Under the pieces are notes generated by a model. That model ran no database searches and was not told the origin of the DNA. It saw only the letters and a program-made list of their open reading frames with translations. Both the position numbers and the translations under genes were made by a program. A DNA stretch of 64,000 nt. Source: Mycobacterium marseillense. GTDB taxonomy: Bacteria; Actinomycetota; Actinomycetes; Mycobacteriales; Mycobacteriaceae. Shown here in pieces: positions 34,393 to 42,504 of this stretch (position 1 is its first letter; the number at the start of each line of letters is the position of its first letter). The DNA lies in contig NZ_AP022584.1 in NCBI RefSeq assembly GCF_010731675.1, positions 124,001-188,000 on the forward strand, in the 5' to 3' direction.

Positions 34393-34435
34393 CACCGAGT
34401 AGCCGAAAGCGACGCCAACCCCACAGGAGGACCGG

Positions 34436-35551
34436 ATGCCGACAACCATCTACACCGAACGCGTCACCGACCCCATGGCGTGGACCGGCGCGGACTTCGC
34501 GAGCAAGGAAGACTTCGCCTTCGACCTGTCCGCCCGCAATGTGGCTGCGCTGGAATCGATCCTGGTCAAGACAGCCGGTAAAGACCGCGACGACATCACT
34601 CCGGAGGATGCTCGGCACCCAGACCTCGACGACGATCTGGGACGGCTCTACCGGGACCTGATGTTCGGCAAAGGCCTGGCATGCGTGCGGGGCTTTCCGG
34701 TCGATCAGCATGAGGTTGAAGACCTCGAACGCATCTACTGGGCGTTCTGCACGCATCTGGGCTATCTGGTGTCGAACAACTCCTTTGGTCACCGCATGGT
34801 GCGCGTGCAGGAAGAGATCCTGCCCGGCGGAATCCAACCCGCGCGCGGCACGAAGTCTCGCGCCGAACTCGCCATGCACAACGATGCCGCCGACATCCTG
34901 GCGCTGCTGTGCGTCTACCCGGCGGCCCAGGGCGGCGAAAGCCAGTTCGCGAGCGGTCCCGCCGCGCACAACCGAATCCTGGCCGAACGCCCCGACCTAC
35001 TCGACGTGCTCTATCAAGGCTTCCCGCACCACCGACGCAGCGAACAACCGGATGACCAGCCCGATATCACCCCTTACGACGTTCCGGTCTTCTCCCAGAT
35101 CAACGGGCGAATCTGCATCAACTTCACCTACAGCAGCATCTTGCCGGCGATGAAGACCCTCGGCCGCGAATTCACCCCGAAACAAGAAGAGGCCGTCGAG
35201 CTGCTTCGCAACATACTCGTCGACCAACAAGTCGAATTCCGTTTGGAATCCGGGGAAGCGGCCGTGGCCAACAACTTCGCGATGTGTCATTCCCGGTCGG
35301 ACTTCGTCAGCAGCAACGACCCCAAGAAAGCCCGCTGCTTTCTGCGCGCCTGGATGGAGGTCCCCCGCGAGGATCGTCGCCTGCCGATCGGCCGTGAGTA
35401 CTTCCACATGGAAAACAAGGATTTGCGGCTCGGATACGACGTGGTGCCCGGACGTGACGGCGCAATCGCGCGCAACGACTACCGCAACGTCGACAACGCG
35501 CTGGCCGACATGTTCAAAGCGGCGCAGGCCAAGCCGAAGGCTCGGCCATGA
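34436..35551 (+). CDS. TauD/TfdA-like Fe(II)/2-oxoglutarate dioxygenase
   Basis: The 371-residue protein carries the metal motif AMHNDAADILAL (His148, Asp150) and the distal histidine in FAMCHSRSDF (His285), with a later Arg in CFLRAWMEVP that could bind 2-oxoglutarate. VRGFPVDQHEVEDLERIYWA is the common N-terminal segment. Such enzymes hydroxylate unactivated C-H bonds with 2-oxoglutarate and O2. The ATG follows CAGGAGG. The neighbours, an HpaI aldolase and a 2-hydroxyacid dehydrogenase, fit further breakdown of a hydroxylated acid. Confidence 0.85.
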   Translation: MPTTIYTERVTDPMAWTGADFASKEDFAFDLSARNVAALESILVKTAGKDRDDITPEDARHPDLDDDLGRLYRDLMFGKGLACVRGFPVDQHEVEDLERIYWAFCTHLGYLVSNNSFGHRMVRVQEEILPGGIQPARGTKSRAELAMHNDAADILALLCVYPAAQGGESQFASGPAAHNRILAERPDLLDVLYQGFPHHRRSEQPDDQPDITPYDVPVFSQINGRICINFTYSSILPAMKTLGREFTPKQEEAVELLRNILVDQQVEFRLESGEAAVANNFAMCHSRSDFVSSNDPKKARCFLRAWMEVPREDRRLPIGREYFHMENKDLRLGYDVVPGRDGAIARNDYRNVDNALADMFKAAQAKPKARP

Positions 35552-35579
35552 CTGCTGGCGCGACAGGTGCACCGGGAAG

Positions 35580-36662
35580 ATGACCGACGCGCCACGACCG
35601 CGGTTGGTCGTCGAGCGGTGGACTGATCCCGCCGCTGGGGACATCTTGGAAGGTTCCGGCATTGAGATCGTCAAACTCGATCTGAGCGCCCCCACCGAAC
35701 ACGGTTGGGCAGCACTGGAATCCGCACACGGCTATCAAGTAGCCACACGAACCGATGTCGCATCGGTCGCCGATGGCGCACAGTGGCTGGCCGGGCAGGC
35801 ATTGATCGCGCGCTGTCCGACCCTGCTCGCCGTCTGCTCAGCCGGGGCCGGATATGACGTCATCGACGTCGATGCGTGCACGCGCGCGGGGATAGCGGTG
35901 TGCAACAACTCTGGTCCGGGCGCCGAGGCGGTGGCCGAGCACGCGCTGGGATTCATGCTCGACCTCGCCAAGAAGATCACCGTCTCCGACCGGGTATTGC
36001 GCAGCGGTCCGCTCGGTGACCGGCAGTCCCTGCGCGGAAGTCAGCTGCTGGGCAAGACACTCGGTGTCGTCGGGCTCGGCGCCATCGGTGGACGTCTTGT
36101 CGAGCTGTGCGCGCCGCTCGGCATGGAGGTCCTGGTCTTCGACCCCTACCTCGACGACGCGGCCGCACGATCACGCGGTGTGCAGCGGGTTCCTCTCAGC
36201 GAGCTGCTCGAGCGTTCGGACTTCGTACAAGTGACGTGTCCACTGACCAGAGAGACGCAAGGGCTCTTCGGCAGAGCCCAGTTCGCCGCGATGAAGCCGA
36301 CCGCCTTTTTCATCACCACGGCGCGCGGCCCCGTCCATGACGAGGAGGCGTTGTTCGACGCGCTCGTCAACGGTCGAATCGCCGGAGCAGGTCTCGATGT
36401 GTTCCACGAGGAGCCGCCACGGCAGGACAACCCCCTGCTGCGGCTCGACAACGTCGTTGCGACACCGCACACCGCTGGCATCACCGTGGAGGCGGCGCGG
36501 GACATCGCCGTGGCGACCGCCACTCAGTGGCAGACGATCTTCGAAGGCCGGATGCCGCCCCGCTTGCTGAACCCGGATGTCTGGCCACGTTATTGCGACA
36601 GGTTCCACGACATCCTGGGTGTTCACCCGACCGCCCGCGTCGCCGCGGCCGCCGCCGAATGA
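35580..36662 (+). CDS. D-2-hydroxyacid dehydrogenase
   Basis: The 360-residue protein has the NAD motif GVVGLGAIGGRL (residues 162-173), and the catalytic set Arg249 in TTARGPVHDEEAL, Glu278 in LDVFHEEPP and His297 in VVATPHTAGIT. It should reduce a 2-oxoacid to a D-2-hydroxyacid or the reverse. The ATG at 35580 has GGGAAG directly before it, an unusually short spacing, so the exact start is not secure. It lies 28 bp after the TauD-type gene. Confidence 0.9.
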   Translation: MTDAPRPRLVVERWTDPAAGDILEGSGIEIVKLDLSAPTEHGWAALESAHGYQVATRTDVASVADGAQWLAGQALIARCPTLLAVCSAGAGYDVIDVDACTRAGIAVCNNSGPGAEAVAEHALGFMLDLAKKITVSDRVLRSGPLGDRQSLRGSQLLGKTLGVVGLGAIGGRLVELCAPLGMEVLVFDPYLDDAAARSRGVQRVPLSELLERSDFVQVTCPLTRETQGLFGRAQFAAMKPTAFFITTARGPVHDEEALFDALVNGRIAGAGLDVFHEEPPRQDNPLLRLDNVVATPHTAGITVEAARDIAVATATQWQTIFEGRMPPRLLNPDVWPRYCDRFHDILGVHPTARVAAAAAE

Positions 36663-36704
36663 CATCGATTGTTGCCCGACGCGCTGAGAGGGGAGCCTGA
36701 CCCG

Positions 36705-37529
36705 GTGACACACTACGACACGATCGAGGTCGAGGTTAGGGGTCACACCGCTTGTGTGACCCTCAACCGTCCTGAGGTGCTCAACGCCGTCAACGACGAG
36801 ATGATCGCCGAACTGGCCGTGGCCTATGCGGAAATCGAACGCTCGCAGGATATCTGGACGGTGATCATCACGGGCGCCGGCCGCGCGTTGTGCGTCGGGG
36901 CGGACGTCAACAAGGCCGCCGACCACGACATGGAGAACGCGGCGGGAATCGACAACCAGGGCGAGCCCATTCTCAGTTCGATGCGGCAGTGGGATGCGCC
37001 GCAGGAGGCGACGCCGCCGTGGCTGCAAATGACCAAGCCGATCATCTGCGCCGTCAACGGCATCGCGTGTGGTGCGGGGATGGACCTCGTGACCACGGCG
37101 GACATCACCGTCGCCTCGGAGCGCGCGACGTTGATGGATCCGCATGTCAGCATCGGCGTGACCTCCGGGCGGGAAGGGGTCAGGCTCGCCCGCATACTTC
37201 CGCTACCGGTGGCGATGCGGCTGATCTTGATGGGCAAGCACGAAAAGCTGGACGCGCAGCGCGCTTATGACCTGGGCGTCTTCACCGAGCTGGTCGCGCA
37301 CGACGCGCTCATGGCACGCGCCTGGGAGATCGCCGACGTGGTGAATTCGAATGCGCCGCTGGCGGTCCGGGGTTCACGAATGGCCGTGCGCAAAGGGCTG
37401 TCGATGCCCATCTACGAGGCAGAGCTTCTCGCCGAGAACTACCGGATGAAGGTGGCCCTGACGAAAGACGCCATCGAGGGACCGCGCGCGTTCCTCGAGA
37501 AGCGCAAGCCCGACTGGAAGGCCCTGTAG
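36705..37529 (+). CDS. Enoyl-CoA hydratase/isomerase family protein
   Basis: The 274-residue crotonase-fold protein has LCVGADVNKAADHD, VNGIACGAGMDLVTTADITV and MDPHVSIGVTSGREGVRLAR. The DPHVSIG segment is shared with the tandem pair at 23562 and 24359. I chose the GTG at 36705, with AGGGGAG nine bases ahead, because the upstream residues do not look like the family. It is 42 bp after the dehydrogenase gene and ends the operon, converging on an amidohydrolase. Confidence 0.9.
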   Translation: MTHYDTIEVEVRGHTACVTLNRPEVLNAVNDEMIAELAVAYAEIERSQDIWTVIITGAGRALCVGADVNKAADHDMENAAGIDNQGEPILSSMRQWDAPQEATPPWLQMTKPIICAVNGIACGAGMDLVTTADITVASERATLMDPHVSIGVTSGREGVRLARILPLPVAMRLILMGKHEKLDAQRAYDLGVFTELVAHDALMARAWEIADVVNSNAPLAVRGSRMAVRKGLSMPIYEAELLAENYRMKVALTKDAIEGPRAFLEKRKPDWKAL

Positions 37530-37544
37530 CGCTTCGCAACCGCC

Positions 37545-38732
37545 CTACACCATTCCGAAGAAGTTCTTCGCGTTGGTGGACAGCACCTTTCGCTTGGTTG
37601 CCTCGTCCAGCCCTTCCGTCGCCTTGTTGGCGACCTCGGTGCTGCGCGGCCAGTTCGTGTCGTTGTGTGGGTAGTCGGTTTCGAACATGAGCTGGTCCTC
37701 ACCGACCAGATCCAGGATGCGGAACGCGACCGGATCGCCGAAGGTGGAAAACCAAACCCGACCGGGTACCTGACTGCTCGGCGGTTCGGTCAGCAGGGGG
37801 TGGATCCCGCCCCACGCCCGCCGGTCCTCCCAGACCTCGTCGACGCGCTGCAGGTAGTACGGGATCCAACCCGCTTGCGCCTCGGCGAACGCGAGCTTGA
37901 GGTCGGGGAACTGCATGAGCTTGCCGGAGAACAGCCAGTCGACCAGCGCGATAGTGCAATTGACCGCCATCAGCGCGCTCGTCACGACATGCGGAGAGTC
38001 GGGCGAGGACTTGGTGAGCGAAGAACTCGACCCGATGTGCAGCATGATCCCCACCTGGTTTCGCTCACATGCGGCGAAGAACGGGTCCCAATAGCCGCTG
38101 TGAATGGACGGCAGATCCAGACGAGAGGGCAGCTCGGAGAAGCACACGGCGTGCATGCCACGGGCGGCTACCCGTTCGACCTCCTTGACGGCGAGGTCGA
38201 CGTCCCAGAGCGGGATGATGCCCAGCGGGATCAGCCGACCGTTCGAACTCCCGCCCCACTCGTCGATCTGGAAGTCGTTGTAGGCCTCGACGCAGAGCTG
38301 CGCGAGCTGTTTGTCCTTGCCGTAGAGGAAGCGTTGACCGCAGAAACGGACGAGGGTATTGGGGAAACACGCCGAGGCCTCGATGCCGGCGATGTCCATG
38401 TCGGCGAGCCGATCCGCCGGCCGGAAGCAGCCGGGGCGCATCTCGTCGTAGGTGATTGGGTCGGTAGTGAGTTCGTCGATTTCGTAGCCGGCGGCCGCGC
38501 TGATGAGGGGGATCGGGATAATGGCGTCCTCGTAGTGCCAGATGTCTGCGTCCCGGCCCTCGTCGTCCTCGACGAACGCGACGTCGGACGTGACGGACGG
38601 GTCCATGCGCCCGCGGGTGCGAACGATCCGCGGTCCGATGTCTCGGTAGCGCTCGGGTAGTCGGCTGGTCCACAGATCTGCCGGCTCTACCAGATGGTCG
38701 TCCGGCGAGACGATTAGGATATCTGCGCTCAA
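37545..38732 (-). CDS. Amidohydrolase-2 family TIM-barrel metal enzyme (paralogue 4 of 4)
   Basis: The 395-residue protein starts with a TTG behind AAGGAG and opens IVSPDDHLVEPADLWTSRLP. It ends MFETDYPHNDTNWP. It is the most divergent of the four amidohydrolases: the metal site starts DDH rather than DxDxH, and the Asp near the end is in ETDYPH instead of GSDYPH. It resembles mycobacterial proteins annotated only as amidohydrolases. The gene is divergent from the TetR gene at 38992 with operator-like dyads in between. Confidence 0.87.
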   Translation of the reverse strand: MSADILIVSPDDHLVEPADLWTSRLPERYRDIGPRIVRTRGRMDPSVTSDVAFVEDDEGRDADIWHYEDAIIPIPLISAAAGYEIDELTTDPITYDEMRPGCFRPADRLADMDIAGIEASACFPNTLVRFCGQRFLYGKDKQLAQLCVEAYNDFQIDEWGGSSNGRLIPLGIIPLWDVDLAVKEVERVAARGMHAVCFSELPSRLDLPSIHSGYWDPFFAACERNQVGIMLHIGSSSSLTKSSPDSPHVVTSALMAVNCTIALVDWLFSGKLMQFPDLKLAFAEAQAGWIPYYLQRVDEVWEDRRAWGGIHPLLTEPPSSQVPGRVWFSTFGDPVAFRILDLVGEDQLMFETDYPHNDTNWPRSTEVANKATEGLDEATKRKVLSTNAKNFFGMV

Positions 38733-38790
38733 CGCTGCACTCCTTCGGGAACGGCAACGGCTTCAATTCGTGGCACATTGATACGGAAAT

Positions 38791-38806
38791 GAGAATGACC
38801 GTTTCC
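38791..38806. promoter_or_regulatory. Operator-like dyad
   Basis: GAGAATGACCGTTTCC is the reverse-order twin of the copy at 5471. It is 58 bases upstream of the amidohydrolase start and faces the TetR gene on the other side. Confidence 0.55.
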
Positions 38807-38934
38807 ACGGTACCGCATCGGGGTCGTCTCGTGCGCCGGGCACCTCCAGATGGAGGGAAGACCGGGGCGCCGGCGCGGCGATCGCGGGCGCGGTCCATGC
38901 GGGCAACAGCGACTTACGCGCAGTGAGAATCAAC

Positions 38935-38950
38935 ATACGCGTGTAGGTAG
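38935..38950. promoter_or_regulatory. Operator-like dyad (weaker), TetR promoter region
   Basis: GAGAATCAACATACGC keeps a perfect first half and an imperfect second half of the dyad family. It is 41 bases upstream of the TetR ATG at 38992, so the regulator may control itself. Confidence 0.4.
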
Positions 38951-38991
38951 ATCGCACATTTTCCGTAGCGGACGCGTATTCTTACCGCATT

Positions 38992-39792
38992 ATGCCTACG
39001 AAGAAGCCTGCCGGTTCCGCCGATTTCGAAGCCGGTTTAGAACTTGTCGATACCGAGGTCGAGCTGCCCGGCACGTGGCAGCAACGCACGATCGATCGGC
39101 GGTTGAGTACTGCCAGAGCGCGTGCCCTCGCCCGCAGTTCGCGGTTTTTGGCCACCGCGCTCGAATTGGTAGAGGAGTCGGGCAAGGCCGACTTCACTAT
39201 CCAGACGCTCATCGACAGGTCGAATCTGAGTCTCCGCGCTTTCTATCAACATTTCGCGGGCAAAGAAGAACTCATGTTGGCGCTCTACGAGAACGTGACA
39301 AGTCAGTTCACCGAGGACATCCGGCAGGATGTCGCCGCGGCCGACGGTCCGATGGAGCAACTCGAGGCCTTCTGCCGGGGCGTGCTGTCGCGTGCGGAAT
39401 CGTCGGAAGCCGTCGGCGGCCGGGTCATGACGATCTACAACCTGAGCCTGGAGATCGAGCGGCCGGACGACTTCGCCAAGGTGTGGGAGCCTCACCTGAA
39501 GCTCCTGACGAAGATCATCACCTCGTGCGCTCGGGCCGGCCTGGTACGCACCGACCTGACCCCCGCGCAGCTGACCACGTTGCTGAACACGACGCTCACC
39601 GCGCTCGCCCAGATCGGTGTTTTTCATCTGGGCGGCAAAGGTTCCAAGCTGACCGAGGACCAATTGTGGGCGTGGTGCAAGCAAGCGGTCACGCCGCCGG
39701 TCCCGGATGCCAAGGCCAAGCCTGCGCGCAAGGCGTCCGCGCGTGCCGCGTCTGCCGGCCGGGCCGGACGGTCTAAGAAACTAACGGGGTAG
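38992..39792 (+). CDS. TetR-family regulator with basic C-terminal tail, candidate master regulator of the island
   Basis: The 266-residue protein has a TetR DNA-binding domain at about residues 45-100, with the helix-turn-helix FTIQTLIDRSNLSLRAFYQHF at 68-88. About 45 residues precede it, longer than usual. The C-terminus from about residue 243 is rich in Lys, Arg and Ala (KPARKASARAASAGRAGRSK), a tail not typical of TetR proteins. Its ligand is unknown; acyl-CoA or steroid-like intermediates are plausible. The dyads at 38791 and 38935 lie in its divergent promoter, and the same dyad is found through the island. Confidence 0.9.
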   Translation: MPTKKPAGSADFEAGLELVDTEVELPGTWQQRTIDRRLSTARARALARSSRFLATALELVEESGKADFTIQTLIDRSNLSLRAFYQHFAGKEELMLALYENVTSQFTEDIRQDVAAADGPMEQLEAFCRGVLSRAESSEAVGGRVMTIYNLSLEIERPDDFAKVWEPHLKLLTKIITSCARAGLVRTDLTPAQLTTLLNTTLTALAQIGVFHLGGKGSKLTEDQLWAWCKQAVTPPVPDAKAKPARKASARAASAGRAGRSKKLTG

Positions 39793-40941
39793 GCCGAGCC
39801 CGCGCTGGGCGATGATGGAGCGCTGAACCTCGCTGGTGCCCGCATAGATCGTGGTGCCCAACGAGAACCGGAGTGAGTGGTCGAACCGGCCGCGCTCGGG
39901 AGCGGTTGGTTCGAGGTAGCTGCGTAACCCGTCGGGGCCGACGAGTTCGACCACGTCCTGGCTGGCGCGTTCAAGCGCCTCGGTGCTGAATACCTTGGAC
40001 ATCGGTCCCTCGGCCACCGGTATGTCGCCCTGTTCGAGCATCCACACGCACCGTCGCTGCAACAGCATCGACACCTCGGTCTCCATTGCGATGCGGGCCA
40101 GCCGGCGCCGGACGTCGGTTTTCGCGATGGGTGGTGAGTCGTCGTCGGCGTGACTGGTGGTGGCCCAGCGCTCGGCATGGTCCAGCAATCGGATCAGGTG
40201 CGGGCCCCATCCGGATGCGTGCTCGTCCTGCAACGACAGGCCGAGCACCTGCCACCCGCCATCGACTTCGCCGATCCGCCATTCGTCGCCGATGCGGACA
40301 TCGCTGTAGAAGGTGATGTTGGTGCGTTCTCCAGAGAGGGTCCACACGGCTTGTGCCGCAAAGCCTTCGGAGTCACACGGCACCAGAAACATGGTCAGTC
40401 CCTGGTGTTTCGGTTTGTCCGTGTTGGTGCGCGCGAGGAGAAACACGAAGTCGGCGATGTGACCGTTGGTGGTGAACATCTTGGAGCCGTTGATCACCCA
40501 GTCGTCGCCGTCGCGCACGGCCTTGGTCGCGGCAGCCGCAACGTCCGACCCGCATTCGGGTTCGGTGAAGCCGAGGGCGATGGTGATCTCGCCGCTGACC
40601 GCACCGGCCAGGATGCGATCCTTCAGCGCCGGGGTACCGACCTCGCGAATGATCGACGCCACCATCCGGGTTGTCTCGGAGAGGTACACCGGCGCGTCGA
40701 AGCGCATGAGTTCCTCTTTGACGACCTGGTCGTCCCATGCGTTGCGATTCTGCCCACCGAACTCGACGGGCCACGCCGGGGCGAAATAGCCCTTGTCAAC
40801 CAGGCCTTTGGCGAACGCGTCGTCGTGCGCGACGCCGCTCCGGTAGATGCGTTCCTCGAATTCGGGAGTCAACACGTCCTGAAGATGGGCACGGATCCCG
40901 TCGCGGTAGGCCGTGGTGTCTGCGGCGAGCTGAAAATGCAA
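39781..40941 (-). CDS. Acyl-CoA dehydrogenase, full-length FadE type
   Basis: The 386-residue protein has FAPAWPVEFGGQNRNAWDDQ, GFTEPECGSDVAAAATKAVR, GSKMFTTNGHIADFVFLLAR and the end GTTIYAGTSEVQRSIIAQRG. It starts with a TTG at 40941; no strong ribosome site is visible. It is divergent from a short acyl-CoA dehydrogenase gene at 41047, and the two may form a heteromer. Its 3' end overlaps the TetR gene by 12 bp. Confidence 0.9.
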   Translation of the reverse strand: MHFQLAADTTAYRDGIRAHLQDVLTPEFEERIYRSGVAHDDAFAKGLVDKGYFAPAWPVEFGGQNRNAWDDQVVKEELMRFDAPVYLSETTRMVASIIREVGTPALKDRILAGAVSGEITIALGFTEPECGSDVAAAATKAVRDGDDWVINGSKMFTTNGHIADFVFLLARTNTDKPKHQGLTMFLVPCDSEGFAAQAVWTLSGERTNITFYSDVRIGDEWRIGEVDGGWQVLGLSLQDEHASGWGPHLIRLLDHAERWATTSHADDDSPPIAKTDVRRRLARIAMETEVSMLLQRRCVWMLEQGDIPVAEGPMSKVFSTEALERASQDVVELVGPDGLRSYLEPTAPERGRFDHSLRFSLGTTIYAGTSEVQRSIIAQRGLGLPR

Positions 40942-41009
40942 TGTCTACACGCCAATCTGTCGTCGTATATGCCCTGGGTAGCACAGACGATAATGCTAAT
41001 CTCAATTTT

Positions 41010-41025
41010 GAGAGTAACCATATCC
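41010..41025. promoter_or_regulatory. Operator-like dyad between divergent acyl-CoA dehydrogenases
   Basis: GAGAGTAACCATATCC fits the N4 family with mismatches. It overlaps a separate perfect palindrome, TCTCAATTTTGAGA, at 41000-41013. Both lie within the 105-bp region between the two divergent starts. Confidence 0.45.
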
Positions 41026-41046
41026 GCATGTGATTGGACGTCAATC

Positions 41047-42066
41047 GTGGACCTGAGCCTAACGGGGGAGCAGAGACAGTTGGTGGATTCGTTCGCCGCG
41101 CTGTTTGCGCGTGAGTCGACCTCGGAGCGAGTGCGTGCCGCTGAACCGTCGGGCTTCGATCTCAAGCTGTGGGAAGCATTGCGGGACACCGGGGCAGTGG
41201 AGATGGCGGTCGGTGAGGGAGCCGGCGGATGGGGTGCCACCGAACTGGAACTTGCGCTGATCGCCGAGCAGTGCGGCCGCGCGGTCGCGTCGGCGCCTGT
41301 TATCGAGGCGCAGGTTGCCGCGCGACTGCTGGCAGCATCGGGCGAGGCCGGCGCAGGGCTGCTCAGCGCGGCCATCGCGGGTGACCGTCTGGTGACGTTT
41401 GCGCCGCGCGCCGAGCGTGGTGGCCAGCTGAGGCTGGTACCGGGCGGGGCGGTGGCCGACCACGTGATCGCCCTTGCGGACGGGCGACTGCTGGTGGTGC
41501 CGATCGAGAAGAACCGCACGGCAGTGGAAAACCTCGCGTCATTGCCGCTGGCGGACATTTCGATTGAGAACGAGCCCATGGTCCTCGCGGACGATACGTG
41601 GGCGCGCGACCTGTTCGACGGCGCTCTCGACCTGTGGCTCACGCTCACGGCCGTCGCGCTGGCCGGTGCTGCCAAGAAGGCCCTCGAGATCGGCGTCGAC
41701 TACGCCAAGCAACGCCATGCCTTCGGGGCTGCGATCGGCAGCTTCCAAGCGGTGTCCCACCCGCTGGCCGACAGCGCCACCGCTGCCGACGGGGCGCGGC
41801 TGCTGGGGCTCAAGGCGGCGTGCGCATTCGCCGACGAGCCCGAACGCGTACGGGAACTGGCCGCGATGGCATTCGCATTCGCTTACGAGACGGCGCGCGA
41901 TGCCACGCGGCGTAGCCTGCATATCCACGGCGGATACGGGTTCGGCATGGAGGGCGACATCCAGCTTTACTATCGCCGGGTACGGGGCTGGGCAATGGTT
42001 TTCGGCGAACCAGCCGTCGCCCTGGACCGGGTGGCCGACGCGCGCTACGGTGCCGCTGCGGAGTGA
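41047..42066 (+). CDS. Acyl-CoA dehydrogenase, short FadE type
   Basis: The 339-residue protein starts at a GTG (41047) with VDLSLTGEQRQLVDSFAALF. It has KQRHAFGAAIGSFQAVSHPL and the end IHGGYGFGMEGDIQLYYRRV. The shortened middle domain marks it as a FadE28-like subunit that would pair with the full-length enzyme encoded divergently. No clear ribosome site precedes the GTG. A much longer frame upstream is antisense to the neighbouring gene and was discarded. It overlaps the thioesterase gene by 22 bp at the 3' end. Confidence 0.88.
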   Translation: MDLSLTGEQRQLVDSFAALFARESTSERVRAAEPSGFDLKLWEALRDTGAVEMAVGEGAGGWGATELELALIAEQCGRAVASAPVIEAQVAARLLAASGEAGAGLLSAAIAGDRLVTFAPRAERGGQLRLVPGGAVADHVIALADGRLLVVPIEKNRTAVENLASLPLADISIENEPMVLADDTWARDLFDGALDLWLTLTAVALAGAAKKALEIGVDYAKQRHAFGAAIGSFQAVSHPLADSATAADGARLLGLKAACAFADEPERVRELAAMAFAFAYETARDATRRSLHIHGGYGFGMEGDIQLYYRRVRGWAMVFGEPAVALDRVADARYGAAAE

Positions 42067-42500
42067 ACAGGATCGCGCGACGCAAGGATCGCAAAGCTCA
42101 GCGTGGCGCGTGCCGCGAGCCGGTTTCGGCCAACGTCGCAGACGTCGACGCCGACAACGATCATCCGCTTTCCCGCGCGCACCAGCGTGGCGATCGCACG
42201 CGCGGGCCCATCGACGATCGGGGCCAGGAAATGGATGGACATGTCCGCGGTTCCCGCCCCGCCGCCGTCGCCGGCATATTTGACCGCAAGGCGCCCGGCG
42301 GCGACATCGATGAGTGTGGCTACGAGTCCCCCCTGCAGCGCGCCGCGCAGGTTCGTCAGGTCCGGCCGGTTGTGCAGGTCGACGACGACCGAATCATCGG
42401 TGTCGACGACGTCGTAGAACGGCAGCTGGGCGAAGAGATGCCCCGGAACGGTGACGTCCATGGGGCGTGGCGCCGCGGGCGAGTTGTTGGTCACCGGCAC
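42045..42500 (-). CDS. PaaI-type hotdog thioesterase
   Basis: The protein of about 151 residues has NLRGALQGGLVATLIDVAAG, the PaaI-type hotdog helix with an Asp, and MSIHFLAPIVDGPARAIATL. It should release CoA from acyl thioesters, perhaps relieving dead-end intermediates. The GTG at 42500 lies four bases after the hydratase stop; a longer start at 42545 would overlap that gene by 41 bp. No strong ribosome site is visible, in line with translational coupling. Confidence 0.82.
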   Translation of the reverse strand: MPVTNNSPAAPRPMDVTVPGHLFAQLPFYDVVDTDDSVVVDLHNRPDLTNLRGALQGGLVATLIDVAAGRLAVKYAGDGGGAGTADMSIHFLAPIVDGPARAIATLVRAGKRMIVVGVDVCDVGRNRLAARATLSFAILASRDPVHSAAAP

Positions 42501-42504
42501 AACG

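Noticed and set aside
40150..41046. Long plus-strand frame before the acyl-CoA dehydrogenase at 41047
   Set aside because: It is antisense to the acyl-CoA dehydrogenase at 39781-40941 and crosses the promoter region; only the part from 41047 has family motifs.
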